Of a stretch of DNA of 64,000 nucleotides, positions 13,201 to 25,354 are shown in pieces. The translations under genes were made by a program, and so were the position numbers. The first letter of the stretch is position 1. The number at the start of each line of letters is the position of its first letter. This DNA is from Deuterostichococcus epilithicus (taxonomy: Eukaryota; Chlorophyta; Trebouxiophyceae; Prasiolales; Stichococcaceae). The stretch is from contig JAVTLE010000010.1 of the NCBI GenBank assembly GCA_033439295.1, positions 310,001 to 374,000 of the forward strand, read 5' to 3'. The notes below the pieces were generated by a model. The model was given only the letters and a program-made list of their open reading frames with translations, made no database searches and had not been told where the DNA came from.

Positions 13201-14484
13201 CCGGGCGAGCCGCCATAGCGAGCCCGCAGGCTCTTCTGCGTTGGCAGCAACTGCTGCGCTGCAGCAGGCATTGTTGGGTGCCTGCCATCGCCGCCGCTAC
13301 TCCTGGGCGAGCTTGCCGCGCTGCCTCCTGTGCTGCCGCTGGCACCCCGCACGATCGAGGGAGCAGCAGCCTCGGGCAGTGCGCCGCCTCTACGCAGCGC
13401 CGCGGCCGCAGCTGGAGTGGCCGCCTTGCGCAACGGAGTCCGGGCAGTCGCAGGGGTGCGGGGCACCGTTCGGCGGGTCGTGAAGCCAGGCGAGCGGCCG
13501 CTGACTCCAGAGGGTGTCTGCTGCGTGACCTGCAGGCAGTCCGAGTTGCTTGCCTCTGCTCGATGCAGCGTGCAAGCTCAGCACTGCGAGGGGGCATCAT
13601 GCGAAGTTGTCGTCTGCAGCAGCGTCAAGCTCGTAGCTCGTAAGCTCAAACCCTAAATCCTAAACCCTAAGGCCCAGCATGAGCCTCGGTGTGCAGCAGT
13701 TGTGGGCTGCGCACCTTGAGCCGCTTGACGGGCGTGAAGGCGTCTCCGAGGCGGGACCTCATGCCGCCGGCGCCGCCGCTGGGCGCCCGCTTGTGGCCGC
13801 CGCCTCTACCTGCCGTGATCACGCCTCCACCAGCGGGACGCGGCTGCTGCCGGCCCGCGCCTGCTGCCGCCTGCTGCTGCTGCGCCGCGAAGCGGTGCAC
13901 ATTGCTGCCCAGCGGCCCAGCTCTCTGTGCTGCTGCGTGCTGCAGGGTGCTCTCTCGCCGGCAGTCCGACCGCCGTGGCGGGCTGTCCCTCTGCGAGGCG
14001 GTTGATCGCAGGCTGGAGCTGCTGTCGTGCTGCGGTGGCCGCGGCGGCCGCGAAGCGGGTGCAGCGTGGCTGCCGTGCTGGGGCGCAGCTGCCGCACCTT
14101 GGCCCGCACCGCCACGCTGCTCAGAGTCTGCAGCTCACGGCAATAAGAAACGCGAGGAATTGCCCTGACCCCTTTCTTAGAATTAAAAAAATTAGAAAGT
14201 AAAGGCGGCACAATCCCGCACATGCACCCACTGGCGCGGTGCCAACATGCGTGAAAGTGGTCATATGAGTGCGCTGGCACTGCACCTGCAGGCGAGAAGA
14301 TCGTGGCCTCGGCAGACGAGAGCCACACGTCTTTGCGCGCTGCACTGGGTCTTGCGGGCGGCTTGGGTGCCGAGTGCTGGCCCTCCCACTGCGTGTAGGT
14401 CAGCACGCCGGCGGCGCTGCTCTGCTGGGCTCGCAGCGCCGCCGGCCGCGCATTTTCCTTATCTCTCACACGCCCCCACCACAT
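10270..14484 (-). CDS. Low-complexity exons upstream of the kinesin motor (probable N-terminal extension)
   Basis: This is a chain of minus-strand open segments rich in Ala, Ser, Pro and Gly: 14484-about 14300, about 14140-13980, about 13900-13720, about 13470-13130, about 12870-11440 (the largest, over 400 codons), about 11210-10960, about 10790-10620 and about 10420-10270. A good start is ATG at 14484 (MWWGRVRDKENARPAALR), whose exon ends in a clean donor (CCTGCAG then gtgcag). No stop separates these pieces cleanly from the motor, and the first motor exon has a 3' splice site at about 10055, so I infer that they form the N-terminal part of the kinesin. Visible details are a KEN-box-like sequence near the N-terminus, a basic TPVKRLKVRSP stretch (about 13730) and two similar short motifs, TVRERVRQL and AVRAKVRQL. 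An independent gene of unknown function remains possible. Confidence 0.5.
13648..13670. repeat. Interstitial telomere-type repeat (CCCTAAA variants)
   Basis: Reads AAACCCTAAATCCTAAACCC followed by TAA: two plant-type telomere units plus one variant. It lies in an intron of the low-complexity minus-strand gene. Confidence 0.8.
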
Positions 14485-15440
14485 GTCAGCGGCGCCTGTT
14501 CGTTCACAGCAAACCCAAGTCTCGCAATGACCGATGCCGAGTGCTTCGAGGTTCAATGAGCGTGGCCAGCCGTGTCTGACAAGGCACGAGGCACGCGGCG
14601 CAAATTTTCCGTCACCCCCTTGACTGCGTACCAGACCTGCCAGACCTACCCGCTGCTAGATCACACTATGTTCGTCTTCCTGCTCGCGCCGATTGCGCAT
14701 TGCGCGCCCTCATCTGCGAGAAGGCGTGCTCGACTAACGCAGCTGGTTCGGCTCGCCCTGGATCCTTGCCGCCTGCGAGCTGCGTGCACAGCAGCAGCCA
14801 GCTGAGACGCTCAAATCTATATCGTGGCTCTGTCCCAGTGCGCCGCGATTGTTGCAGTGCTCGACTTATTGCATCCTGGGCTATGCCACCTGTCGCCATT
14901 CAATATTCAATTCCATCCACAGGTCTTTTCCCTGTGACGTCATTTCGAGGCAGAGAATCGCCTCAGGCAGAGCTACCATTACTCTTGCAGACGCGTAAAT
15001 CTTGAACGGGCTGGTTGCCCAAGACTGCTCTCGAACCTAGGTGTGTACCGGCCAGAAATTTTTATTTCACGCTGGATCCGATGAGCTTCTTGCACTTGTA
15101 CTGCGCCGCTGAGCCCTGACGCGCCAACGCTACACTTAAAGGCTGGGAAAGTTGAGTTCTGGATACCGCGGCATCGCTTGACGCCTGGCTGCTGCGTCAA
15201 GCCTTCAGAGGTTTTGGCAGCGACGTCTCCCTTACAGACAAGCAGGAGGCAGCAGACGGGGCCGGCTCATGCATGCACCGCTCACCGGGTCGTCGAGGTA
15301 GGATTGCACGAACGCCGTGTGCCATATTGGGCTGCAGTGCCAGCGCTCCACACCCAATATGTACAGCGCGCCATCACGACCAGCGCCGATCGTGCGGTGC
15401 AGACAGCAGCAGGTCGCTCGGTAGTCTCGTGATCGTCGCC
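14485..15440. other. Intergenic region between divergent genes
   Basis: This separates the minus-strand gene that starts at 14484 from the plus-strand PAP2 gene. It is the likely shared promoter zone of the two divergent genes. The short ORFs in all frames look like chance. The exact 5' exon of the PAP2 gene may lie in its last 200 bases (for example ATG at 15269 or 15273). Confidence 0.5.
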
Positions 15441-15449
15441 TCACAGGAC

Positions 15450-18041
15450 CTGGACGAGGCTGACGGGCCGGCCAACACGCCCAAGAAGATGGCAGGCTCC
15501 CTGGCGGGGCCTGGCCCGAGTTGGGGTCAGCTCGCAAGGCGCGCTACATTGCTGATCCAGTCCGGCGCGATGCTGTGCCAGAGCCTCAGACTGACGAGGA
15601 GAGGCATCCGGAATGGCCCCTTTGAGAACGCGCCGCGGTCAACTACACTCTGTGAAGCATCTGGCTGCGCCGCAGTCCCCTGCACTCTGTGAGGCATCTG
15701 GCTTTTGGTGGACATTGAATTGGGTTCGCGCAACTACAATGCAGGGCGCACTGGCCGGACTACGTCGTGCTGTTTTCGCTGCTGGTCACCCTCTGCATCT
15801 CAGAGACGGTGCCGCCTTTTCAGCGCCGTATCTACCACATCGGCCCCGACGGCACGCCGTCCGACGCCGAGACATGGGCGTAAGCGGCCATTTCCATAGG
15901 ATGGACTTTCCCAGCAATCATGTATCCTGCCGACATCTGCAATTGCCACGCCAGCCTTTCGCATCATAGCACAGCAGCTTCAAGAAGGTGTGAGTTCGTG
16001 ACATAGGTACTCCTTCCCACTGGTGGCAGACACTGTGCCGCCGGCAGGTGCCCGCCCCCCCTGTCCTCCCCTTTCCGCCTTCAGGTGCTGATTGACAAGC
16101 TGCACTGCACAATCCGATGCGCTTGCACTAACACGAATGCTGTTCCCCTGCGCAGCGGTGCCTATCATCGCCTTTCTAGTCCCCAGGTGGTCACACGACA
16201 CAGCAGACGGCAGTGTGGCTGCAGCACGCTGTTGCACCTGCGACACTTACCAGACGGGCGCCACATGAACAGAGACCAGAAGCGCTTTGCAGTGAACTAC
16301 CCGCCTGTGCTGAGTCGATATTGTGTTGCCGCAGCGGCTTCTTTGCTGCATACCACATTGCGAGGCGGCCACCGAGGGCTGACACCCATGCGGCGGTTCT
16401 CGGCTTGTTTGCTGCGGTGCTAGTGAACGCCGTGGCAACCAACGGCATCAAGATCATGGTGTGCTTCTTGACGACTTAGCCTCTAGCATTCAGCGGCAGT
16501 CTGGTGCAGCTCAACTGGGCATGACAGTCTACCTTGCAGCCCCTGAGGACGCCGCCCCATCAGGGCACTGCCAGGCGCTGAATGCGTCATCGGCCCTGAT
16601 CTCTTTCCACGGTGTGCAGCCCTGACGTCAATCAACAACTCACACACCAGACTGCAAGCCGGCAAATCGACCCTGAAAACCCCTCGGTGCAGGCGGGCCG
16701 GCCGCGGCCGGACTTCATGGCGCGCTGCTGGCCGGACGGCGCGGTTGTCAAGTGGAACGCGGACGGCACGCCGGCGTGCAGTGTCGATGCCATCCGCCCC
16801 AATGAGGGCCGCAAATCTTTCCCCAGCGGTGCGCGCGCGAGTCTGCCGCGTCTTCAGGGTTTAGGGTTTTCATGAACCTCCCACCTTGGTGCTGTGCACA
16901 CGTATTTGGGCCTGCTCTGATGTCGTTGCAAGGCATGGGCGCCCACGTAAGTCTGACAGACATCAGGCCTGAGAGACGCCTGTGCAGCACACCGTGCACG
17001 TCTGCGGATCTGCGCTGAGCAGAGGCAGAGGCCGGTCGCAGTCACCCAACCTTGGAGGGACTGGCCAGTTCCTCTGCTGTGGAGCAGGACGGTGCCGCGA
17101 CCGGCTTCTGGTGCCCCTCCACACGAGATGCAATGAACACAAACACTGATCGCGCCCCGCTGCAGGGCACACCTCGTGGAGCACTACAGGGCTGGGGTAT
17201 CTCAGCCTGTGGCTGGCGGGGAAGCTGCGGGTGTTTGACCCGCGCGGTGGGCAGCCGTGGCGCCTTGTCGCATCGCTGCTGCCCTTGTCCTTCGCCATCT
17301 ATGTGGGCCTCACGCGCATCGAGGTGGGGCGCAGGCCTGCTGCCCTGGACCCTTATGATCTCTGAACCCTGCAGCAGGACTCTTGCCTGATCCGGCGGCG
17401 GCGGCTGTGCGAGGGAGCCGACAGCAGTGGTCAAGGCAGTGGCTCTGCTGCCGAGGAGCTGCCCGCCTGCACCTGTGCTCCAGCGCCGCCAACCGGAGTG
17501 CAAGGTGTCACTTTCGCAGGTTGCAAATCCGACCTGCTCGGGCCTTGTGCCTCGGGAAAAGAGTCCCGCTCCCTGATGGCCATGCACAAGGGCCCCCCTC
17601 CCTTTCGCTCCTGACAGAACTGTTTTAACGGAACCTGTGCCAGCTGTCTTTGGAGCCGCGACACAGGACAACATGCATGGGCCCTCGTCAGTCTGCCAGC
17701 CCGATGCCCTGCGCACGTGCCCGCCACAGGACTACTGGCACCACTGGAGCGACGTGCTGGCGGGCTTCTTGTTGGGCTGCGTCGTGGCGTACACCTTCTA
17801 CCGGCAGCAGTTCCCGCCGCTGTGCTCGCGCGCCGCAGGCGAGGCGCTCCAGGCGGCGGCGCTGACCGGCACCGGCGGCAGCGGCAGCAGCGAGGTGGAG
17901 CTGCCCTTTGCGGCGCCGGTGCTACCTTATGGCAGCGCCAATGCCCGGTACACACCACTGGACTCTGCCGCAGACAGGCTCAATGCGCCTGGTGCAGAGC
18001 GCAGCGGCGGAGAGCGGCCGTCAGAGAGGTTGCCGGTGTGA
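15450..18041 (+). CDS. PAP2-type lipid phosphate phosphatase
   Basis: Integral membrane phosphatase that removes phosphate from phosphatidate and related lipid phosphates. Exons in order: [20 protein letters not shown] then [12 protein letters not shown] (about 15745-15890), [12 protein letters not shown] (about 16008), VPIIAFLVP (about 16160), [20 protein letters not shown] then NGIKI (about 16390-16455), [16 protein letters not shown] through [12 protein letters not shown] (about 16690-16830), [17 protein letters not shown] and [15 protein letters not shown] (17190-17322), and [16 protein letters not shown] (from about 17731) to the stop at 18041. The three catalytic motifs (K..RP, PSGH and the SRxxD-H-D-type [11 protein letters not shown]) are recognisable. 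The His of PSGH must lie on a short exon in 16,850-17,170 that I could not place. Six core helices are accounted for. The C-tail is Ala/Gly/Ser-rich. The start codon is unresolved; a plausible first exon runs from about 15452. Confidence 0.85.
16855..16870. repeat. Interstitial telomere-type repeat (TTTAGGG)
   Basis: CAGGGTTTAGGGTTTT, about two telomere units, lies in the PAP2 intron just downstream of the donor that follows SFPSG. Confidence 0.7.
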
Positions 18042-18840
18042 TGGCGCTGTGACCCAGCGTTGTCCGCTGTCGGCGGTGGGTGCAGCGGTTGCGGCGGCGA
18101 TGGCAGTGCAGCCTTCTGCTGCCTCGGCCAGGAAGCGGTCAGGCGGCTTGTGCGACACGTGTGATCTGCTGGCGTGCGCAAGTGGACGCCACTGAGGGTA
18201 GTGGCGCATCGGCTGTCGCGAAGGCAGCTCGCTTGTGTAGGGTGCACGATGACGCCTGGAAGTCCCAACTTTGCCAGCACACGACGCGAGCACAAGCGAC
18301 GAGCGCGACTTTGGCTTTCATGGGGCTTGTTGAGCGCACAGCATACCGCCTGACTGAGCTTGACCAGATGTGAACGTTTGACGGTTGATTGTCGTATGGG
18401 CCGCTGCATGGCACTTCCGCAACGAGCAACACCTTGCTCACAGTCCAACGCTGGCTCAACTCAGCTGCTTTCGGTTGTGTTCATGCTTGACCGACCCCGC
18501 TTGAGTGCGTTTACATCCGCCTGCCCTTTGCGGGATGCTCCCTCATTGTTTCAGGGCAAGTGGAATGAAAGCAACATCGACACAAATTATCCATTTGCCG
18601 CCGGACAATGCGCCACCTTTCTTCCGCCAACCACGTGGAGGCGGGCAATCACCTGGCTCAGCCAATGAGAAGCGTCGAGGGCGGGACGTACTGATTTCGC
18701 TTCACGATACCTGATTTGCGCATTTGCGAGGTTTTGACGTGTGACGATACAACTGGAAAGCTCAGGACTTGCACCTCTCAAACCGTCTTTCGCGTTCGGG
18801 ACGAGGTGCCAGGCGCGCGAGCAACAGCAGACGTAGTAGC
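18042..18840. other. Intergenic: PAP2 3' flank and PDI promoter/5' UTR
   Basis: No gene recognised. The last stretch (18,400-18,840) is the presumed promoter and leader of the downstream disulfide isomerase on the same strand. No TATA-like element could be assigned with confidence. Confidence 0.5.
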
Positions 18841-21800
18841 ATGGGGCGGACGGGCCGCGCCGTCGCGCTGCTGTGCGTCGCACTAGCATGCACAGCTGCA
18901 GTGAGGGCGGAGGAGGACGAAGCAGTGTTCACCGCCACAGCAGCAAACTTTGACAAGCTGATCAAGGCGAGTGCGGCATTGTGAAGCTGCGTGCTAGTGG
19001 CGGTATTGCTGTTTCGTCGATACAGTCTGCTAGTTTCAAGCTTCTGAAACGTTTTGCTCATGTGAGCAGCATGCTCAAAGTCCGATGCCTCGTCGTGGTC
19101 GAACAATCAGCAGTACATCGCGTATAGCTTTGGTCCCTTTCCCTTCCTCTGGTGCCTAGACCGCGGCTAGTCCGCTTGTAAATTTGCTGGCTGCTGTAGC
19201 CTCGATTGTGCAGCCTTCGCGCAGACAGTCTGCTTTTATTCTGGTACTGCGTGTGGAGTGCCCGAATACGACCCCATGCACCAGAGATGCTCAAGCATGC
19301 GGATCATCAGCACCAATCCGCCTTTGAGTTGACAGTATCGGCCATGCACAACGAGGGCCATACACCGCTGAAACGGCAAGCACAGCCCAGGAACATGACG
19401 CCGCCACTGCTGCACCCCGCAACTGATGGTGAACTCTTGATTGCTTCTGTCGCAGGACAATCCGTTCGTGGCAGTCGAATTCTACGCCCCGTGGTGAGTG
19501 ACTCGTGACCCGTGCAATCGGCACTTGATCCCGCATCCCCAAGTGCACTTGTGAGCGCCTTGCACTGCTGGCGCACAGCCTGACGTCCGTGCTCCATACG
19601 CTGCAGGTGCGGCCACTGCAAGGTAAATCTCCGTGTGCCCTGCCACACATCACTGCATGCTTCACTGGCCGTGCGGCGTCTACATGTTGGGCGCATGGCG
19701 CCTGCTCAATGCTGCAAACCCTGGGACGGCAGGTGTCCAAGTCCAGCGGCGCTATCAGTCAGTGTCTCTTTGCCTGCTGTAGCGTAGAGACAATCAACCA
19801 CAGCGTCGCGTGGCACAAACCATAGGGCCCACTGCTCCCTCCACAGGCTCACTCAGCATGAAAGCTGAGCGCGACACGCATTGCTGCACACAGAAACTGG
19901 CGCCGGAGTGGGAGGCGGCGGCAAAGCAGCTGAAGGAGGCGGCCAAGGCGACGCCCATCACGCTGGCAAAGTACGACTGCACCGCTGAAGGCAACAAGGA
20001 GCTGCCCGAAAAGTTCGGCATCAAGGGCTTTCCCACGATCAAGGCATGCGCTCTCTGCATCATGGACGATGTGACACGGAATGTCTTGCTCGAAAGCAGG
20101 AAAGCAGGGGTGGCACACGGGTGCGCAGCAAGGTCGCGGGGGGTCGAGCGGGCTGGCACCTCGTGGGAAAGGGGTTTTGTCACACAGCGCCTGCATGCGG
20201 CAGCATGGCCTGGCCACGATGCCTCGCATGCTGTCCTTGCACACGGGCTCGCAGCCTGCCCCGTGACAGACGCCCTGTCAAGGGCGGGTCGAGGCGCTGG
20301 GCAGCCGCCAGCGCAGCGCTGGCAAAGGGCGCCAGCACGGCGGCGCCCTCCTCAGGGCAGCTAGGGCTCAGCTGCCCTGGCGGGCACGCCCGTCCGCGCT
20401 TTCCACCTGCTCGAAATTCCAACTCCTCCCGTACAGATCTTCCGGGACGGCGACGCGGCGGCGCCGGGCGACTACGAGGGGCCCCGTGAGACGGCGGGCA
20501 TCGTGTCCTACCTGAAGAAGCAGGCGGGGCCGCCGTCGGCGCTGCTCGCGGACGCGGCAGCCGTCAAGGCCTTCCGCACCTTCTCCGACGAGAAGGACAC
20601 CATCGGTGCGCACTCTGGAAGCACGGCCTGCAGTGGTTTCGACCTGCCCAGTCGCCAGCTCCTGTCAGACCTGGTATCGGCCTGTTGGACGTTCATCTGT
20701 CAGCCGGCGCGACCAAGAGAACTTTGCGACAGCTTCGGCGACAGCTGCAAGCCTGCGGCTGCTGAGCGCTGACAGCGCCGTTCATACAGGCAAACCCGCT
20801 ACAGCACGGCAATGCTGCGCGCTCAGCAATGCCGCTGACAGGCAGCGGCCTGAGCCGTGTTGGCTCTTCGCTGCTGCCGTGGTGCACTGCTCTCAGCGGG
20901 CAAGCACACAATGCCAATTTGCACATGGGTCAAGCAAGCAAGCCAAAACCGACGTCTCCATCCCGATACTGCCCGCACTGCAGTCATCGCGGTGTTCCCC
21001 GGCGGTGAGACCGGCGGCGAATTCGAGGCGTACAGCAGCGCCGCCAACAGCCTTCGCGGCGACTACGACTTCGGGCACACCACCGACGCGGCGCTGCTGG
21101 CCGAGGCCAACGGTCCGCGCCGTCCCGTATTGCCTTCTGTCGATTGCAATGTCCATGCAGTTGCTGTGCAACAACATGAGACTGTATGCAAGATTGCCCG
21201 GCCACGACGCTGCACGCCCTTGTAGAAGCTGTGTGCTGCAGGGCGATCCGCCAAGGCGCCGCAGCTTGGCATGCAAGCAGCTGGAGACAGATCTGCCTTG
21301 AACGTGCAGGTGCCGCTGCCGGGCATTTCAGCGACCGACACCCCCCCGCGGGAGGACCAGTTGTGCAATGCTGACGCCCGTTCACTGCTGGTGTGTCGCG
21401 CAGGCGCGGCGGAGCCGAAGATCGTGCTGCTGCAGGCGGACGCCGAAGCGCCGTCCGTGTACTCGGGCGCGCTGACGAAGGCGGATATCGCCAAGTGGGT
21501 GGAGAAGACGGCAGCACCTGCCATCGTCACCCTGGACCAGTGAGAGTTTTTCATAGCCTTAAAAGACCTTATGGAATGTTCCGAACCTGAGATAGGTGGA
21601 GCGGTTGCGGCATTGCCTTTCGAGTTCTGGAGACAGAGGTCTGGCGGCCAGCTCTGCAGCGTGGATCGCGCTCAGGCTCTTTCGCTGCTGGGTTTGGTGC
21701 TGTCACGCACAGCAGAGCTGCTGCTGTGCGTGCACAGCACCGACAGCAGCTGAAGAGTCGTCGGATGCTCCTCAGAGTCAGCTCTCTGGCCATTCCACAT

Positions 21801-24357
21801 GCCCTGCCCGCCCGGGTGTCAGCCCCCCTGGCTGACACCACCGTGCCGCCTGACAGCCTGCTCCGCACCTTGCGTAACCGCGAGAGCAATCACAATCCAC
21901 ATGTAGCGCCGGTGCTGATGCAGTAGGTGCATCTGCGCAGGAACCCCAAGAACCGCAAGGCGCTGCAGAAGGTGTTCTCCAGCCCTAAGCCCAAGCTGCT
22001 CGGCTTCATTGACAAGGTGCGATAAGATGACATACTCGAATGCGTGAGAATTTGCGCCACCGCCGCAGCATGGCCGCGCTCTTTGCTTCAAAGGCGCCTG
22101 AGGGGAGCAGCGAAGTCTCGCAGAAGGGGCTGTGCTGCGCCTGCTCGCTGGCAGCATGCGAGGCGGCAGCTGGGGCACTGTTTGACCTGGATGACAGGAC
22201 ACAGCCCACTCAAGTGGCTACCCCTTCCAGATGCGCGCCCCTGTGGATGACACACGAGACGAGTGCCTCGTCGGTTCTGCTCACCGTTCTGAAACTTGTG
22301 AGTCATAAACCGCCCTGAGGTATCAATCGCCCTTGCGCCGCGCCTTTGCAGGGCCACAAGTCGGTCAAGGCGTTCAAGGATGCGCTCATCGAGGCGTCCA
22401 AGGCGCACGAGGACGTGGCCTTCATATTTGCCGACAACTCCGGCAACGACGGGGCGCTGACATACTTCGGCATCACCGCCAAGGTATGGCTTCATTCATG
22501 CTGTGGAACAGAGATGGTCGGCGTCTGGGCTGCCTGACGGGAGCGCGTGCATGGCATTGCGACGTACCACTGCAGCGCCGTTCCTGCATCTCGCCGACCA
22601 GGCGGAGCTAACAACAGGTATGGTCACGCAACACGACCGGGTCCACGAGACGACAGCGTGTTCCGTCCTGGTTCTGATGGTGGTGCCGCTGCCGCGCACA
22701 GGACACGCCGGCGTTCGTGATCCACGACCAGGAAGGCGGCGACGCAAAATACGTGCTTAAGAGCGCGGAGCCCTCCGCGCTGGCCGCCTGGGTCCAGGAC
22801 TACGCGGTGAGCGTTGCTCATCACCACGCTTGCGAGTTCCGCCCTGCAGCTCCTGCTCGCTGCGGTCCCAGCACGCATGCTTGCCAGGCATCGAAGGGCT
22901 TGGTCGTCAGCTGTGCTGCGACCTTGGCAATGTTTCCATGTTTCGGTCGCAGCACAGCTGTATGAAGCCCTGTCGTGCCAGGAGCATGCGTGCTGAAGCA
23001 GGCGCCAATACCATTACTGCCATCCACACACTCACTCATTGGGCGCGCATGTCCAGTCCTGTCGGTTGCTGTGCTGCCCATGAGTGTTGTGTGGCCACTG
23101 CCACCTGGACGACCGGTGTATCTTGCACAAGTCTTTCATCGCGTGTATAGTTTTGAACAAGCCTTCTGATGTCCTTCCCGCACCGTGGCAGGCGGGCAAG
23201 CTGGAGAAGGCCGTCAAGTCAGAGGAGCCACCCGCGAAAAATGACGGGCCGGTGACGATCCTCACCGCTAAGACTTTCAACGACATCGTGTTCAGCAAGC
23301 CGCGCAACGTGCTCATCGAGTTTTACGGTGAGCGCTGTCGTCACTGCGGCTTCAGGCGGCCTGCTGGCATTGCTGTCTGTCCTGCAGCGCTGAATGCCCA
23401 CGCCGTTCGCTGTGCAGCAGCAACGCAGTGCTGGCTGGCCTGTGTCTCGGCTGAGCCCTGCGGAAGCCCCTCGAAACCAGCACATACGCTGTGTTGCTGT
23501 GCGTCAAAACGAGTCTGCGAACCAGTGCTCAGACTACTCACACGCGGCTGCTCCCTGGCTGCAGCCCCATGGTGCGGCCACTGCAAAAAGGTGCGGGCCT
23601 CGGGTTTCCTGCATGACGAAGTTTTGCTGTGCCTTGTCATTGTCCACCATCTTCTGCACACCACAACCTGCACGCATCTGGGATGCGGATTCCTGTCTGC
23701 TGCCTACCAAACACCCACCATGTGGCTCTTCAGTCCCAATCGTAACTCTCAGCCCCCGGCCCCAGACCCTACAACACCCAGCCTTGCTGCTGCAACACAG
23801 CTGACGCCGGTGTACGAGAAGGTGGGCAAGGCATTTGCCGACAACGACTCGGTGGTCATCGCCAAGATGGACGCCACCGCCAATGACATCCCCGACACCA
23901 CCAAGTTCAAGGTGTGCTGTGCCAGAAACGCCTCGGCAGCAGCGTGTGTGCGGTCACCGGCTCGGCCGCTTACAAGGCGGACGCATGCATCGCTTGTGGG
24001 TCTCGTTCCTCCTACACACATCCGAAGTAGCCCTCTGCGATTGCCTCCTTTTGGCTGGCGCCCGCCTGGCAGGCTCGCATGCCGCACCGCGCATGCCCTG
24101 GACCAGGCCCTGGGGTGCTGCCGCTTGCCCCTCTGAAACCTCCTGTCCACCTCCTGTCTACCCCTGAAACCCCTCATCTGCCTGCCCCACAGGTGTCGGG
24201 CTTCCCCACCCTCAAATTCGTCACCGCGGACGGCGAGATCGTGGACTACTCCGGCGACCGCTCGGAGGAGGACCTCATCAGCTTCGTCTCCAGCCACGCC
24301 GACAGCGCGGCGTCGTCCGCCGGCAAGGCGGCGGCCACGGGCACCGATGAGCTCTGA
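18841..24357 (+). CDS. Protein disulfide isomerase (two CGHC thioredoxin domains)
   Basis: ER-lumen oxidoreductase and chaperone that forms and rearranges disulfides. ATG at 18841 opens a signal peptide (AVALLCVALACTAAVRA). Exons by eye: 18841-18966, 19456-19493, 19607-19622, 19894-20043, 20437-20605, 20984-21112, 21404-21539, 21941-22016, 22352-22483, 22702-22806, 23192-23327, 23565-23590, 23801-23911, 24193-24357. Frames join cleanly throughout. Domain order is a (YAPWCGHCKKL-type site), b, b' (KPKLLGFIDK, VAFIFADNSGNDGALTYFGI), a' (FYAPWCGHCKKLTPVYEK; the cis-Pro segments GFPTIK and GFPTLK are in a and a'), then an acidic/Ala tail ending TDEL, a variant of the KDEL retrieval signal. Both CGHC active sites sit on microexons of 16 and 26 nt. 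Two introns (after 18966 and after 20043) appear to use GC donors. About 500 residues, the normal length for plant-type PDI. Confidence 0.95.
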
Positions 24358-25022
24358 GGGATCTGAGATCGAGCGTGGAAGCAGTGCTGCGCGCGTAGGC
24401 TGAAAGCGACAGAACATAGCGTCTGGCTTCTCGCTCCGTCGCTGCAGCCTGCACTTGTCTCTGGGCGCTGCGGTGTCCTGTGAACCGTCGACGGCCGATG
24501 CGACCCGTCTGTGGCGCTCCTCTGCAGTAGTGCACACCTGTTGAAGGCTTCAGGCTGTTGATTACCTGACGATTTTTGCCGATTCCGAATGAGTCGAAGT
24601 CTTAGCACAGGCAGTAGAATGCAAACACTTCGCTCGCCTTGCACCACTGCACCCAAGCACCACACTCGAGTGCGCATGGCTTTTTGAACAAGGGTGTGTG
24701 CGTCCCAAAGACTGTGACTGGCGGCGCTCTCGCTTGCGGCTGCGCCGCTGACAGCCTTCAATCCCACACTCCCGAGGAACAAGGTCTGCGTGCAGAGTCA
24801 GACTCAGCTGCAGTCTCATGATCATTTGAGCATCCCCGTCAATCACATCTGTCAAGCACTCACCGATTGGTGACGTTCAGATGAGTTGCACATCAATCTT
24901 TACAGGTGTGGCGCTGTCTTGACCGCTCATGTGTCACCGACTCAAACATCCACTATGTCATAGCGCAAAGCCACATGTGGCGAAAATTGCCACCCCGTTC
25001 AAGGATCGACGCCCCCATCGAA
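24358..25022. other. Intergenic: convergent 3' ends of PDI and helicase genes
   Basis: No gene seen. It lies between the plus-strand PDI stop and the minus-strand helicase stop, and should hold two 3' UTRs that meet tail to tail. Confidence 0.5.
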
Positions 25023-25321
25023 CTACTGGTGGCCTGCCGTCCCTGCTCCCGCATCACCCGGCTTGCGCTTTCCCAGCAAGCTGCCGCTGCCGCTCCCGCC
25101 GCTGCCGCCGCCGCCTCCGCCGCCGCCGCCATTGATTTCTGTGCACACAGGCGCGGGCAGCACCTGCAGCGCCGCCCCAAAGGTCAGCTGCCGTTGCTGG
25201 CCGCCGCCCTGCTGCCGGGTCGACTGCGACTGGCGCCCGCTTGCAGAGCCACGCTCCGGCTGGCCGCCGCCCCAGGGCCGCCTGTGCAGCTGCGGGTGCC
25301 CTTGTGGCGGCGGTGCCGCCA

Positions 25322-25354
<33 letters not shown>

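Noticed and set aside
15648-15706. Repeated ACTCTGTGAAGCATCTGGCT / ACTCTGTGAGGCATCTGGCT before a PAP2 exon
   Set aside because: A local intronic duplication with no coding link; minor.
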